Below are positions 25,620-35,843 of a stretch of 64,000 bases of DNA, piece after piece. How positions within the stretch are numbered: the first letter of the stretch is position 1; every line of letters starts with the position of its first letter. The stretch covers positions 186,001-250,000 of the forward strand of contig CAVUSV010000004.1 of the NCBI GenBank assembly GCA_963744225.1. Reading direction: 5' to 3'. The notes under the pieces were generated by a model. That model saw only the letters and a program-made list of their open reading frames with translations. It searched no databases and was not told the origin of the DNA. Origin of the DNA: Bog-473 sp963744225 (GTDB taxonomy: Bacteria > Actinomycetota > Acidimicrobiia > Acidimicrobiales > RAAP-2). The position numbers and the translations under genes are program-made.

Positions 25620-27176
25620 GTGATCGAGGACCCGGACCGCTGCTACCAGGCGGCACAGAGCAAGGACGCCCGCTTTGACGGATGGTTCTTCTGCGCGGTC
25701 ACCTCGACCGGGATCTACTGCAGGCCGAGCTGCCCCGCCCGCACCCCCCATCGGCAGAACGTGCGGTTCTACCCGACGGCCGCTGCCGCGCAGCAAGCCG
25801 GCTTCCGCGCCTGCCTGCGGTGCCGCCCTGACGCCACGCCCGGCTCGCCCGAGTGGAACGTCAGGGCCGACGTGGTGGCCCGGAGCATGCGGCTCATCCG
25901 CGATGGTGTCGTCGACCGCGAAGGAGTCGAGGGCCTCGCCCGTCGCCTCGGCTACAGCACCCGTCAGCTGAATCGCCTCATTACGGCCGAAGTCGGGACG
26001 GGGCCGCTTGCGCTCGCAAGGGCTCAGCGCAGCCAGACGGCGCGGCTTCTGCTCGAGACGACCGACCTGCCGATCACCCACGTCGCTTTCGCCGCCGGCT
26101 TCGCCAGCGTGCGCCAGTGCAACGACACCGTCCGGCAGATTTTCGCCGACACGCCACGCGGCCTGCGGGCGCGGGCCGCCCGGGTCGGTGCCGCCAAACG
26201 TGGCGTCGCGACCGCAGGGCGCGGCGCAGGCCATCCGCCTGCGCCTGCCGTGCCGGCGCCCGTTCAGCCCTGCGTCCCTGCTCGAGTTCCTCGGTGTTCG
26301 TGCGCTGCCCGGGGTGGAGTCGCTCGACGGCACGTCGTATCGACGGAGCTTGCGCCTCCCGCACGGGCATGCCGTCGTCACGCTGGCCGCGCCCAAGACC
26401 GGCCCCGGCGCCGCGGACGCGGGCGGCCCGTCCTTCGTGGAGGGCGAGCTGGTGCTCTCGGACCTGCGGGACCTGACCACTGCCGTGGCGCGCTGCCGCC
26501 AGCTGCTCGACCTCGATGCCGACCCGGTCGCCGTCTGGGAGGCACTGCGCGGCGACCCGTACCTCGGGCCAGTCGTCGCGCTCGACCCGGGGCGCCGGGT
26601 GCCGGGCGCCGTCGATGGATTCGAGCTTGCGGTGCGCGCCGATCATCGGCCAACAGGTCTCGGTGACCGGAGCCCGCACGGTGGCCGGCAGGCTCGTCCA
26701 AGCGGCTGGAGACCTGATCCCCGAACCCGACGGCGCGATCACCCACCTCTTCCCCACGCCCGAGGCACTGGCGGAGCTGGCCCGGGACGACCCGGGCGCC
26801 TTCGCCATGCCGACCGGACGCCGGCTGGCGCTCGGTTCGCTGGCCGACGCCGTCCAGCGGGGCGACGTCGTGATCGACCCCGGCGCCGACCCGCTCGAAC
26901 TGCGCCACTCGCTGATCCGCCTCCCCGGCATTGGCCCGTGGACCGCGGAGTACGTGGCCCTGCGCGCGCTCCGCGACCCGGACGCGTTCATGCCGACCGA
27001 CCTCGGCATCCGCCGGGCAGCGGTGTCCATCGGCCTGCCCGAAGACCCGGTCGGCCTCGTGCGTGCCGCCGAAGCGCTGGCGGCCATGGCGCAGCTACGC
27101 CATGACACACCTGTGGTCGCTCCCCGCACCGGCCACCCAGATCCCCGTCAAACCGATGAAAGGACGTGCAGCATGA
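25620..27176 (+). CDS. Ada-AlkA bifunctional alkylation-repair protein (three frameshifts)
   Basis: About 517 residues spread over four consecutive frames. First is the Ada zinc/methyl-acceptor domain (FFCAVTSTGIYCRPSCPAR, CLRCRPD) and an AraC-type HTH (ARRLGYSTRQLNRLI). Then comes an AlkA N-terminal domain (LPCRRPFSPASLLEFLGVRA), and then the HhH-GPD glycosylase (IIGQQVSVTGARTVAG, LPGIGPWTAEYVALRALRD) ending WRPWRSYAMTHLWSL. Each break is explained by one extra base, near 26182, 26640 and 27078. The protein senses methyl-phosphotriesters, activates repair genes and removes alkylated bases. The stop overlaps the ogt start. Confidence 0.85.
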
Positions 27177-27676
27177 AACCCGCACTCACGACCGTACCGA
27201 CCACCGCACCCACTGCCACCCTTCCCCTCGATACGCCGATCGGCCGACTCGTACTCGAGTGCGACGGCGACGTGCTCGTCGGCGTCTGGCTGCCGGACGA
27301 GCAGCGGCACGGACGACGCGACGTCGACGACGTTCCGACCGTCTTGAAGGAGACGGCGGTGCAGCTCGAGGAGTACTTCGCCGGCGAACGCACCGAATTC
27401 GACCTCCCGATGGAGCTCGACGGCACCCCGTTCCAGCGCGAAGTGTGGGCCGAACTGGCACGTATCCCCTACGGCGCGACCATCAGCTACGGCGAACTGG
27501 CCCGACGAGTGGGGCGACCGAACGGGCCCCGGGCCGTGGGCCAGGCCAACGGCCGCAACCCGATCCCCATCATCATTCCGTGCCACCGCGTGCTGGCGAG
27601 CAACGGGATCGGTGGCTACGGCGGCGGGCTGAAGGTCAAGCGCGCCCTGCTCGCGCTGGAGGGCGTGACCGCGTAA
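27173..27676 (+). CDS. ogt: methylated-DNA-protein cysteine methyltransferase
   Basis: A 167-residue suicide methyltransferase with the active-site IPCHRVLASNG, the DNA-binding helix region GTPFQREVWAELARIPYG and the arginine-finger region RPNGPRAVGQANGRNP. It removes methyl from O6-methylguanine. The ATG overlaps the Ada-AlkA stop by four bases (ATGA), as in many actinobacterial alkA-ogt operons. Confidence 0.95.
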   Translation: MKPALTTVPTTAPTATLPLDTPIGRLVLECDGDVLVGVWLPDEQRHGRRDVDDVPTVLKETAVQLEEYFAGERTEFDLPMELDGTPFQREVWAELARIPYGATISYGELARRVGRPNGPRAVGQANGRNPIPIIIPCHRVLASNGIGGYGGGLKVKRALLALEGVTA

Positions 27677-27701
27677 CCCGCGCGCCACGTATGGTGCGCC
27701 G

Positions 27702-28514
27702 GTGGAAACCACCCAGAGTGTGCTCGACGCGTTCAACCTGACTGGCCGCGTGGCGCTCGTCACCGGGGCCGGCAGTGGCATCGGACGGACGACCGCCGAG
27801 GTGCTCGCGGCGGCAGGCGCCACGGTCGTCTGTGCGGACATCAACGCCGCCGCCGCGGCCGAAACGGCGAGCGGCATCGTGGGCCGGGGCGCAAGGGCAG
27901 AGAGCGCGCCGCTCGACGTGTCGGTGCGAGGCGCCGCGGAGACGCTCGTCGGGCACATCACGGCTCGCCACGGCGGACTGCACGTCATGTGCAACATCGC
28001 CGGGATCATGATCGACAACTCCATCATCGACCTCGACCCCGACGAGTTCGACCGCATCCTGGCGGTCAACCTCAAAGGAGTGCTCTACGGGTGCCAGGCT
28101 GCCGGGAAGGCGATGGTGGCGCAGCGCGGCGGCTCCATCATCAACATGTCCTCGGCCGCAGTGCTCACGCCTTCGCCTGGCATCGGGCCGTATGCCATCT
28201 GCAAGGCCGGTGTCGCCCAGCTGACGAAGTCGATGGCCGTCGAGGTGGGCGAGCACGGCGTGCGGGTCAACACGGTGGCGCCGGGCTTCATCCCGACCAA
28301 CATGACGGCGCGCTACTACACCAACCCCGACGGCACCGTGAACGAGGCCGCGAAGGCCGCCACGCTGGCGCCCATGGCGCGCTTCGCCCCGATGCGGCGG
28401 GTCGGCGAGACGTCGGACATCGCGTACTGCGTGCTGTATCTCGCCTCCGACGCCAGCACCTTCGTGACCGGACAGTTGCTCAGCCCCAACGGCGGCGTCT
28501 CCATGCACTATTGA
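27702..28514 (+). CDS. SDR-family oxidoreductase
   Basis: A 270-residue classical SDR: VTGAGSGIGRT, CADINAAAAA (Asp after beta 2 suggests NAD), NIAGIM, MSSAAVL and YAICKAG. C-terminal VTGQLLSPNGGVS is typical. Substrate unknown. It sits between two DNA-repair genes, starts at GTG, and its stop overlaps the next start by one base (TGATG). It has no obvious link to repair. Confidence 0.85.
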   Translation: METTQSVLDAFNLTGRVALVTGAGSGIGRTTAEVLAAAGATVVCADINAAAAAETASGIVGRGARAESAPLDVSVRGAAETLVGHITARHGGLHVMCNIAGIMIDNSIIDLDPDEFDRILAVNLKGVLYGCQAAGKAMVAQRGGSIINMSSAAVLTPSPGIGPYAICKAGVAQLTKSMAVEVGEHGVRVNTVAPGFIPTNMTARYYTNPDGTVNEAAKAATLAPMARFAPMRRVGETSDIAYCVLYLASDASTFVTGQLLSPNGGVSMHY

Positions 28515-29191
28515 TGCAGGACCAGTCGAGCGAGATCCGTCGAGAGCCCGACCGCGCGCTGGCGCACCTGCGTGCCGCCGACCCGGTGCTGGCCCGCATC
28601 ATCGACGAGCATCCAGGCTTCGACCCCCGTGCCTGGCTCGCCGAACTGCCAGCCATGGACGCGTTCGGCGCCTTGCTCTTCCAGGTCGTCGGGCAGCAGC
28701 TGTCCGTCGCCGCCACCCGGCGAATCCTCGAGCGCATCCGCGCCGGGTTCGACGGCCGACTACCCGGAGCCGACGAGTTGCTGGGCATGGATCCGGCGGC
28801 CCTGCGGGAGGCCGGACTGTCCCGTCGCAAGGTCGACACCCTCCGTACGCTCGCGTCGGCGTTCACAGACGGCACCTTGTCCGACGCGGGCCTCCGCGCC
28901 CTGTCCGACGAGGAGATCGAGAGCCGGCTGACGACCATCTCGGGCATCGGCCCCTGGACGGTCCACGGCATGCTGATCGTCGCCTTCGACCGCCCGGACG
29001 TCGTGCTCCCGGGCGACCTGGCGCTGCGCAAGGCCATTCAGCAGGCCTACGCGTTGGATCACCTGCCGACCCAGCCGGAGGTGCTCGAGATCGCCGAGGC
29101 ATGGAGGCCGTATCGCAGCCTGGGCACGGCGCTGCTGTTCCAGGGCGAGTTCGACGCCCCGCCGCCCCGGGGCGCTCGGGGGACCTCTTAG
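28514..29191 (+). CDS. DNA-3-methyladenine glycosylase II-like HhH-GPD protein
   Basis: A 225-residue glycosylase with the helix-hairpin-helix and GPD parts: LLFQVVGQQLSVAATRRI, the hairpin TTISGIGPWTVHGMLI, the catalytic Asp region VVLPGDLALRKAI, and AEAWRPYRSLGTALLF. It removes alkylated purines. It is the second AlkA-type enzyme within 3 kb, without Ada domains. Its junction with the SDR gene is TGATG. Confidence 0.9.
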   Translation: MQDQSSEIRREPDRALAHLRAADPVLARIIDEHPGFDPRAWLAELPAMDAFGALLFQVVGQQLSVAATRRILERIRAGFDGRLPGADELLGMDPAALREAGLSRRKVDTLRTLASAFTDGTLSDAGLRALSDEEIESRLTTISGIGPWTVHGMLIVAFDRPDVVLPGDLALRKAIQQAYALDHLPTQPEVLEIAEAWRPYRSLGTALLFQGEFDAPPPRGARGTS

Positions 29192-29200
29192 GGGGCGGCC

Positions 29201-29234
29201 GAGGACCGCCGAGGACCGCCGAGGACCGCCGAGG
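29201..29234. repeat. 10-bp tandem repeat GAGGACCGCC
   Basis: Three exact units followed by a partial fourth, in the short gap between two convergent stop codons. A simple slippage-type array, like others in this window's intergenic DNA. Confidence 0.85.
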
Positions 29235-29235
29235 T

Positions 29236-30403
29236 CTACGACAAGCGGACCAGGTCGAACTGGCCGGTCGTGGAATCGGACACGACGACGGCCGGGCCGG
29301 GCCCGAGCAGCACGACGGCCGACCCGACGCCCACCGGAGTCGCTCAGGGTGCCGTGCGGATCGATGCGAGACACGCACGACGTGGGGGATTGTCCAGGCG
29401 GGCACGCCGGGTTGGCGCCGGCCTGCTCGAGCACGAGCGACCCGGCGGCGGAATCGACCACCCTGCTCGTCACGGAGCCGCTCGAGGTGCCGAGCAGGCG
29501 GAGGGTCGCGGGATCGTAGGTGCTGTACGTCGCATCGAGACCCTGGCCGGCGGGCTCACTGACCCACACGGAGCCGCCGGCGACGACATCGACGTACTGC
29601 ACGCCGCCACCGAGACCGTTGGGCGTCGCGGCGAGGGCCGGACCGGTCATGGTGGCACCGCTGGGTCGCCGCACGCTCAAGTGGTGATCGCTGCTCTCGT
29701 AGTAGATGGAGCCATCGGACCCGATGGCGTCGCCGAGACCACGGACGAGCATGTGCGGTGCCGCCGAGGAGGCCGGGTCGATGCGGTACACGCTGACCAC
29801 GTTGCCCTGGGTGACCGAGACGAACACGCCACCGCCTGCGGCGACCAGGGCGACCAGATCGCTGTTAGAGCTGTTGGCCGCCTTGACGGTCGGCATCGTC
29901 CACTGCCCGTCCTGGTTGCCGCTGGCGCGGCCGTAGGCGAACACGGTCGAGTACGTGGCCACGTAGAAGTTGGTGCCGTCTGCCGCCAGCGCTGCGATGC
30001 CAGTCGGCACGTGCTCGGCGATGAGTGCCGGCCCGTTGGCGTCCACGACCCAGGCGATGGCGGGCGAGGGACTGGTCGGATCCTGTGGCGCGACGAACAC
30101 GGCGCCGTCTGGGCTCTCGGCGCCGGTGACACGGTCAGCTGAGAACGGAAGAGCGATCGGCGACCCGGGCTGCAACGGCCCCGAGGTCGAGACCGGCGGC
30201 AGCGTCGAGCCCAGTGTCGCGGTCGTCGTGGGTGTTGTTGTCGACGTTGGCGTCGCGGGCGCGGACACAGGATGATGCGTCGTCGTGGTGGCGGCCTGGG
30301 GGGCCGCCGGGCCCGAGCTGCACGACGCGACAACCAGCGCGGCCAGCGCAGCGAGCGCAGCCGGGAATCCCAATTGCAGGCGCCGACCAGGGTTCCCGCG
30401 CAT
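29236..30403 (-). CDS. exported lipoprotein with a propeller-like domain (one frameshift)
   Basis: About 388 residues. A signal peptide with lipobox LVVASC is followed by a Thr/Pro-rich wall-spanning linker. Then come repeated beta-strand blocks such as GTNFYVATYSTVFAYG, GGGVFVSVTQGNVVSVYRI and GSVWVSEPAGQGLDAT, suggesting a seven-bladed propeller. Near the end the frame moves by one base (about 29335-29342); the continued frame gives VGVGSAVVLLGPGPAVVV and a stop after FDLVRLS. Function unknown; such surface propellers often bind partners rather than catalyse. Confidence 0.65.
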
Positions 30404-30446
30404 CAGCCCAGTATGGCGGCCCACGAGGCCGGGTACCGTGCGGCCC

Positions 30447-31166
30447 ATGGTCACCACCCGCGATATCCCCTATCAAGCCGACGGCCGCGCCATGGTCGGC
30501 ACCCTTGCCTTGCCCGAAGGCACCGGGCGGCGGCCCGGCGTCCTGGTCTCCCACGAGGGACCCGGGCTCGACGACCACGCCCGCTCCCGGGCGGTCCGGT
30601 TGGCTGAAGATCTCGGCTACGTCGCCTTCGCCCTCGACTATCACGGCGAGGGGAAACCGCTGACCGACCGCGAGCAGATGATGGCCCGGATCGGCGAGTT
30701 CAGGGCCGACCCGGAGCGGGTCCGCTCCATCGGCACGGCGGGACTCGACGTGCTGCGTGGCGAGCCGCGCACCGATGCCGACCGGCTGGCCGCCATCGGC
30801 TACTGCTTCGGCGGCACTTTGTCCCTCGAGCTGGCCCGCGGCGGGGCCGACCTCAAGGCAGTGGTCGGCTTCCACGCTGGGCTCGCTCCCTCCCGGCCCG
30901 AGGACGCCCGCAACATTCGGGGCAAGGTGCTGATGTTGATCGGCGCAGACGACCCGATCGTGGACCATGCGCAGCGACTCGCCTTCGAGGAGGAGATGCG
31001 CGCCGCGGGAGTGGACTGGCAGCTGTACATCTACGGCGGGGCGGTGCACTCGTTCACGAACCCACGCGCGTCCGGCGCCAACTTGCCTGGGATCGCGTAC
31101 CACGAGCCGACGGACCGGCGCTCGTGGCAGGCCATGCTCGACCTGTTCCACGAGGTCTTCGGGTGA
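30447..31166 (+). CDS. dienelactone hydrolase-family protein
   Basis: A 239-residue alpha/beta hydrolase with the DLH triad: nucleophilic Cys in GYCFGGTLSLELA, Asp in IGADDPIVDHA and His in YGGAVHSFTNP. DLH proteins open lactones of ring-cleavage products, but many homologues have other ester substrates. The start ATG lies about 43 bp from the divergent lipoprotein start. Confidence 0.88.
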   Translation: MVTTRDIPYQADGRAMVGTLALPEGTGRRPGVLVSHEGPGLDDHARSRAVRLAEDLGYVAFALDYHGEGKPLTDREQMMARIGEFRADPERVRSIGTAGLDVLRGEPRTDADRLAAIGYCFGGTLSLELARGGADLKAVVGFHAGLAPSRPEDARNIRGKVLMLIGADDPIVDHAQRLAFEEEMRAAGVDWQLYIYGGAVHSFTNPRASGANLPGIAYHEPTDRRSWQAMLDLFHEVFG

Positions 31167-31244
31167 GGTTCGGGTGTCGGCAGAGGAGCGTCGGCCGAGG
31201 GGGGCGTCGGGTCGGCAGAAGAGAGCGTCGGCGGTGTCTCTCAA

Positions 31245-31270
31245 AACTATCAACATACCCGTTTATAGTC
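31245..31270. repeat. dispersed 26-bp palindrome, copy 2
   Basis: Arms AACTATCA and TTATAGTC with spacer ACATACCCGT. It is preceded by a run of imperfect GTCGG-type repeats (about 31175-31236) and lies 57 bp upstream of a CTGACG palindrome and 94 bp upstream of the amidohydrolase. Looser extra pairing outside the arms (CTCTCAA with CCAGGAAA) extends the inverted repeat. Confidence 0.6.
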
Positions 31271-31326
31271 CCAGGAAATCCGAAAATATCGAGAGTCGCC
31301 CGACTCACGGTTACACGGTCCGTCTT

Positions 31327-31341
31327 CTGACGCCCCGTCAG
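31327..31341. promoter_or_regulatory. palindrome CTGACGCCCCGTCAG before the amidohydrolase
   Basis: A perfect CTGACG-N3-CGTCAG element 22 bp upstream of the start codon of the amidohydrolase-FadE-FadE group. It shares both arms exactly with the copy in front of echA20. Confidence 0.55.
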
Positions 31342-31363
31342 GTGCGGGCTACGCTCGATTCCC

Positions 31364-32565
31364 ATGTCTGAGCCCCTGCCGATGATCATCTCGGTCGATG
31401 ACCACGTCGTCGAGCCGCCCAACGTCTGGCAGGACCGTCTCCCCGCGAAGTACGCCGAGATCGGGCCGCGCATAGTGCGGGCGCCGATGCCCGAGGTGGA
31501 GTTCCGGGGCGGGTCGCTCAAGGTCAAGCCCGGCGCGAAGGGCATCCCGGTCGACTGGTGGTACTACGAGGACCTCAAGCGACCGCTGTTACGCGTGGAT
31601 TCTGCGGTGGGCGTCCCCGCGAAGAGGTGACCATGAAGGGCGTCACCTACGAGGACATGCGGCCGGGGTCCTATGAGGTGAAGCCCCGGCTCGACGACAT
31701 GGACGCCAACCACATCGAGGCGGCCTTGTGCTTCCCGACCTTTCCCCGCTTCTGCGGCCAGACCTTCACCGAGGCCAAGGACAAGGAGCTTGGGCTGCTC
31801 TGCGTGAAGGCCTACAACGACTGGATGGTCGACGAGTGGTGCGGCGACTCGGGGAGCCGGCTCATCCCGCTCTGCCTCATCCCGCTGTGGGACGTCGAAC
31901 TGGCCGCGGCCGAGGTACAACGCAACGCGGAGCGCGGCGTCCGCGCCGTGTGCTTCAGCGAGATCCCACCTTTCTTGGGTTTGCCCAGCGTCCATGACCC
32001 GGACCACTACTGGGACCCTTTCTTCCAGGCCTGCTCCGAGACGCAGACCATCGTCAACATGCACATCGGCAGCTCCTCCAAGATGCCATCCACCTCGGCC
32101 GACGCGCCGCCGGCCGTGGGGTCGACGCTGACACACACCAACGCCACGTTCTCGCTGGTCGACTTCCTCTTCAGCGGGGTCTTTGTCCGCTTCCCCGAGC
32201 TCAAGGTCGCCTACTCCGAGGGTCAGATCGGCTGGATCCCCTACATCTTGGAGCGCGCCGACACGGTGTGGTTGGACAATCGCGGCTGGGGCGGCGTGGC
32301 GGACATCGTCCCCGAGAAGCCGTCGAGCTACTTCAAGGACCACGTCTGGGGATGCTTCTTCGATGACGCGCACGGGCTGAAGTCGGTCGACGAAATCGGC
32401 GAGGACAACATCACCTACGAGTCGGACTACCCGCACTCGGACTCGACCTGGCCGAAGACGCGTGAGATCGCCGAGGAGCAGATGGCCGACCTGACCGACG
32501 ACCAGCGCCGCAAGATCGTGCGGGGCAACGCGATCAAACTCTTCGGTCTCGACTTCGTCGCCTGA
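31364..32565 (+). CDS. metal-dependent amidohydrolase of family 2 (one frameshift)
   Basis: About 400 residues. The N-terminal metal-binding strand is IISVDDHVVEPPNVW. After a one-base break near 31616 (CCCCGCG, one C missing) the protein continues with MDANHIEAALCFPTFPRFCG, VNMHIGSSSK, FPELKVAYSEGQIGW and ITYESDYPHSDSTWP, the closing Asp motif. Relatives include ACMSD-like decarboxylases and hydrolases of aromatic or steroid intermediates. Two FadE genes follow, so it probably works on an acyl-CoA catabolic route. Confidence 0.85.
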
Positions 32566-32591
32566 CCGCGACTGCCCGCCGTTCTTGACGT

Positions 32592-33773
32592 ATGGATCTC
32601 CGATACACCGCGTCAGAGCAAACATTCCGCGACGAGTTGCGCGCCTGGCTGGCCGCCACCCTCCCGAATGTGGGCGCGGCGCCACCGCACGACGACTGGC
32701 CGGCCCGCCGCGCCTTCGACCTGCGCTGGCAGCAGCTCCTCTTCGAGGCCGGCTACGCCGGCGTCGACTGGCCGGTCGAGGGGGGCGGGCGCGGCGCGTC
32801 CCCGGTGGAACAGCTCATCTTCAAGGAGGAGTGCGAGCGGGCCGGGGCTCCCTACGTCGGGGTGAACTTCGTCGGGCTGCTGCACGCTGGACCGACAGTC
32901 ATCGCGGAGGGCACGCGCGCCCAGAAGGAGCGCTATCTCCCGGCCATCCTGCGGGGCGAGGAGGTGTGGTGCCAGGGCTTCAGCGAACCCGACGCGGGGA
33001 GCGACCTCGCCTCTCTGCGCACCCGGGCCGTGCGCGATGGCGACCACTATGTCGTGACCGGCTCGAAGATCTGGACGTCCTACGCCTTCGTGGCCGACTT
33101 CTGCGAGCTGCTCGTGCGGACGGGCGACGAGAGGAACCGCGGCATCACCTGGCTCATCATGCCCATGGACTCCCCCGGGATTGAGATCCGGCCGTTGCGC
33201 ACGATCGCCGGCACGCTCGAGTTCGCCGAGCTGTTCCTCAACGAGGTGCGCATCCCCGTGTCGAACCGCGTGGGCGAGGAGAACGACGGCTGGCGCGTCA
33301 CCATGGTCACGCTCTCCTTCGAACGCGGCACCGCCTTCGTCGGCGAGCTCCTCGAGTGCGTCCGGCTGCTGGGCGAGCTGCGCCGGGTGGCCGAGCGCCT
33401 CGGACTACGAGAGGACGCCGGACTGGCCCGGCGTCTCGGTCATCTGGTGGCGGCCTTCGACGCACTGTGGGCGCTCACAAAGCGCAACGTCTCGGAGGCG
33501 GCACAGACCGGCATCCCCGGCATCGGCGGCTCGGTCTTCAAGCTTTCGTTCTCCGAACAGTCCCAGGCCCTCGGCGACCTGGCCATGGAGGTCCTCGACC
33601 GGGCCGCGCTGTGCGGAGACCCTCTGACGGCCAGCGACGGCACCTCACTCGGCAACGAGGAGCAGCTGGCTGCCTGGTTCAAGGCCATCTCCTCGACCAT
33701 CGCCGCGGGGACCTCACAGGTGCAGCGCAATATCGTGGGCGAACGCATCCTTGGGCTGCCCCGGTCGCGCTGA
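32592..33773 (+). CDS. acyl-CoA dehydrogenase, FadE alpha-type
   Basis: A 393-residue FAD enzyme: RYTASEQTFRDELRAWLAA opening, WCQGFSEPDAGSDLASL in the middle domain, and AAGTSQVQRNIVGERILGLP at the end. It resembles the alpha subunit of the other FadE pair in this window. Its stop overlaps the next FadE start by one base, which supports a heteromeric dehydrogenase. Confidence 0.92.
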   Translation: MDLRYTASEQTFRDELRAWLAATLPNVGAAPPHDDWPARRAFDLRWQQLLFEAGYAGVDWPVEGGGRGASPVEQLIFKEECERAGAPYVGVNFVGLLHAGPTVIAEGTRAQKERYLPAILRGEEVWCQGFSEPDAGSDLASLRTRAVRDGDHYVVTGSKIWTSYAFVADFCELLVRTGDERNRGITWLIMPMDSPGIEIRPLRTIAGTLEFAELFLNEVRIPVSNRVGEENDGWRVTMVTLSFERGTAFVGELLECVRLLGELRRVAERLGLREDAGLARRLGHLVAAFDALWALTKRNVSEAAQTGIPGIGGSVFKLSFSEQSQALGDLAMEVLDRAALCGDPLTASDGTSLGNEEQLAAWFKAISSTIAAGTSQVQRNIVGERILGLPRSR

Positions 33774-34789
33774 TGGACTTCCGCGTGAGCGAGGACCAGC
33801 GCGAGCTGGCCGAGGGCATCCGGGCCATGGTGGCCGGGCGGCTTCCCCTCGAGCACCTCCGCACACGGGAGGGCGAGGCCCGCGCCATCGGCGACGAAGA
33901 CTGGGCCGCGCTGGGCGAGACCGGCGTGTTCGCGCTGACCCTGCCCGAGCCGCTCGGCACCGGCCTCGGGATGGCGGACGCGGCCGTCGTCTTCGAAGAG
34001 CTCGGTCGGGCGCTTGTGCCGGGTCCGCTCGTCGGGACCTTCCTGGCCGCGACTGCCGGGCTGGTGGAGGGTGCTGCCGATGGCAGGGTACGGGTCGGCG
34101 TGCACGACGGCGGCCGAGAGCCGATCCTCGTTGAGCACCTGGCGGCGCTCGACGGACTGCTCGTCCTCGGCACGGGCGATGGGAGCGTGACCCGGCTGGT
34201 GGTGCCCGCTCCCGACGCGGCAGTGGCATACCGCATCACGGCGCCACTCGACCCGTTGACGCCGCTGTGGCGTCTTGACGCGCTGCCCGAGGGCGAGTCC
34301 GTGGCGGATCCCGAAGGGCGCCTGGCGCGCACCGGCGCACTGCTGACAGCGGCACTCCAGGTCGGTCATGCGGCGGAGGCGCTCGATCTCGCCGTGGCCT
34401 ACGCCAAAGAACGCCACCAGTTCGGCAAGCCCATCGGCAGCTTCCAAGCGGTGAAGCACATGTGCGCTGACATGCTGGTGCGGGCCGAGGTGGCGCGCGC
34501 CGGCGTACATGCCGCGGCCTGCCTCGCCGACGAGCCCGACGTCGTCGCCTCCGAGGCCGCTGGGGCCAACTGCTCATCCGCCGCGTACTTGGAGCGCGCG
34601 ATCGCCGGCGCCAAGCTGTTGGCCGACGAAGCCGCTGTGGGAAACGCCCGGGCTGCTATCCAGGTGCACGGGGGCATGGGCTTCACCTGGGAGGTGCCGC
34701 TGCACCTCCACCTGAAGCGGGCGCGCATTCTGGCGACGACCTTCGGCACCCCGGCCGAGCGAGCGGCCGCCCTGGCCGCGTCCAGCTGA
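33773..34789 (+). CDS. acyl-CoA dehydrogenase, FadE beta-type
   Basis: A 338-residue partner with a short N-terminal domain (MDFRVSEDQRELAEGIRAM) and a conserved C-terminal helical bundle, AYAKERHQFGKPIGSFQAVK and IQVHGGMGFTWEVPLHLHLK. Clearly a paralogue of the beta-type FadE ten kilobases upstream. TGATG coupling to the alpha-type gene. Confidence 0.92.
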   Translation: MDFRVSEDQRELAEGIRAMVAGRLPLEHLRTREGEARAIGDEDWAALGETGVFALTLPEPLGTGLGMADAAVVFEELGRALVPGPLVGTFLAATAGLVEGAADGRVRVGVHDGGREPILVEHLAALDGLLVLGTGDGSVTRLVVPAPDAAVAYRITAPLDPLTPLWRLDALPEGESVADPEGRLARTGALLTAALQVGHAAEALDLAVAYAKERHQFGKPIGSFQAVKHMCADMLVRAEVARAGVHAAACLADEPDVVASEAAGANCSSAAYLERAIAGAKLLADEAAVGNARAAIQVHGGMGFTWEVPLHLHLKRARILATTFGTPAERAAALAASS

Positions 34790-34830
34790 GCAAACATGGT
34801 CCGCGACCTCGCCCGAACGGAGTGCCACCT

Positions 34831-35814
34831 ATGACCGACCCTTCCCTGATCCCGTCCGACGTCGTGCGCGCCGTCCCGGCCGGAGAGGTGGTCTACGGGA
34901 TGCAGCTGCCCATCCAATCCCAGTCAACCCTCTACGTGGCCGACTGGGAGAAAGACGCCGGACCGGCGCAGCTGGCCCGGATCGCCCGCGTGGCCGACGA
35001 GGCGGGCTTCTTCTACCTCGGCGTGTGCGACCACACGGCCATTCCGCGCCGCCTGGCCGAAGCCATGGGCACCGTCTGGTACGACACGACGGCGACGCTC
35101 GGCTGGCTCGCGGCGGTGACGACGCACACGCATCTGCTCTCGCACGTGCTGATCCTGGCTCAGCGGCACCCGCTGCGGGCAGCCAAGGAGCTGTCGACGC
35201 TCGACCAGCTCTCGGGTGGGCGCCTCATCGTCGGTGTCGGCGCGGGTCACGTACCCGAGGAGTACGAGCTCCTCACGGGAGCCTTCGACCAGCGCGGCCG
35301 CCATACCGACGAGGCCGTCTCCGCACTCGCCCGCTGCTTCACCGACGAGTTCCCGGACCTCCCCGGGCCGCGCTTCCCTGCCCGCGACATGGGACTGGGA
35401 CCGCGGCCAGTGCGCAAGCCCCGGCCACCCATTTGGATCGGTGGCTCGTCGCCGGCGGCCATCCGGCGCACGGCCGCCTTCGGCGACGGCTGGCTTCCCC
35501 AAGGAACGCGGCGGCGCGACCTACCGGGCCAGATCGCCCGGTTGCGCGAGCTGCGGGAGGAACTGCGCGGCGGTGCGCCGCTCGATATCGGCACCATCGT
35601 CGAGCCGATCTACCTGACCGGCGGCGGCTCGGGCTGGGACCTGCCCAACTGGGTCCTCACCGGCGGCGGCGACGAGGTGGCCGACTCGCTACGCGAGCTG
35701 GTGGGGATGGGCGTCAACCACTTGCAGGTTCGCTTCATGGCCCGCAGCTCTGAGGAGTTCTGCGAGCAGACGGCGCGTTTCGGCACTGAGGTGGGTCCCC
35801 TGCTGAATCGCTGA
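34831..35814 (+). CDS. LLM-class (luciferase-like, F420-type) oxidoreductase
   Basis: A 327-residue TIM barrel with the family segments GFFYLGVCDHTAIPR, THTHLLSHVLILAQRHPLRAA's core, SGGRLIVGVGAGHVPEEYE and PPIWIGGSSPAAIRR. Actinobacterial relatives mostly use coenzyme F420; flavin use cannot be excluded. It follows the FadE pair on the same strand after 41 bp and may act on the same substrate. The ATG preceded by CGGAGTG is used rather than a GTG three codons upstream. Confidence 0.88.
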   Translation: MTDPSLIPSDVVRAVPAGEVVYGMQLPIQSQSTLYVADWEKDAGPAQLARIARVADEAGFFYLGVCDHTAIPRRLAEAMGTVWYDTTATLGWLAAVTTHTHLLSHVLILAQRHPLRAAKELSTLDQLSGGRLIVGVGAGHVPEEYELLTGAFDQRGRHTDEAVSALARCFTDEFPDLPGPRFPARDMGLGPRPVRKPRPPIWIGGSSPAAIRRTAAFGDGWLPQGTRRRDLPGQIARLRELREELRGGAPLDIGTIVEPIYLTGGGSGWDLPNWVLTGGGDEVADSLRELVGMGVNHLQVRFMARSSEEFCEQTARFGTEVGPLLNR

Positions 35815-35843
35815 GGACCCTGCGGCCATAGGGTGGATGGCGC

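Noticed and set aside
24378..26480. A 700-codon open frame on the reverse strand
   Set aside because: It lies antisense to the second FadE and the Ada-AlkA gene, shows no family motif and is rich in Arg/Gly/Ala. Long antisense frames are common in DNA this GC-rich.
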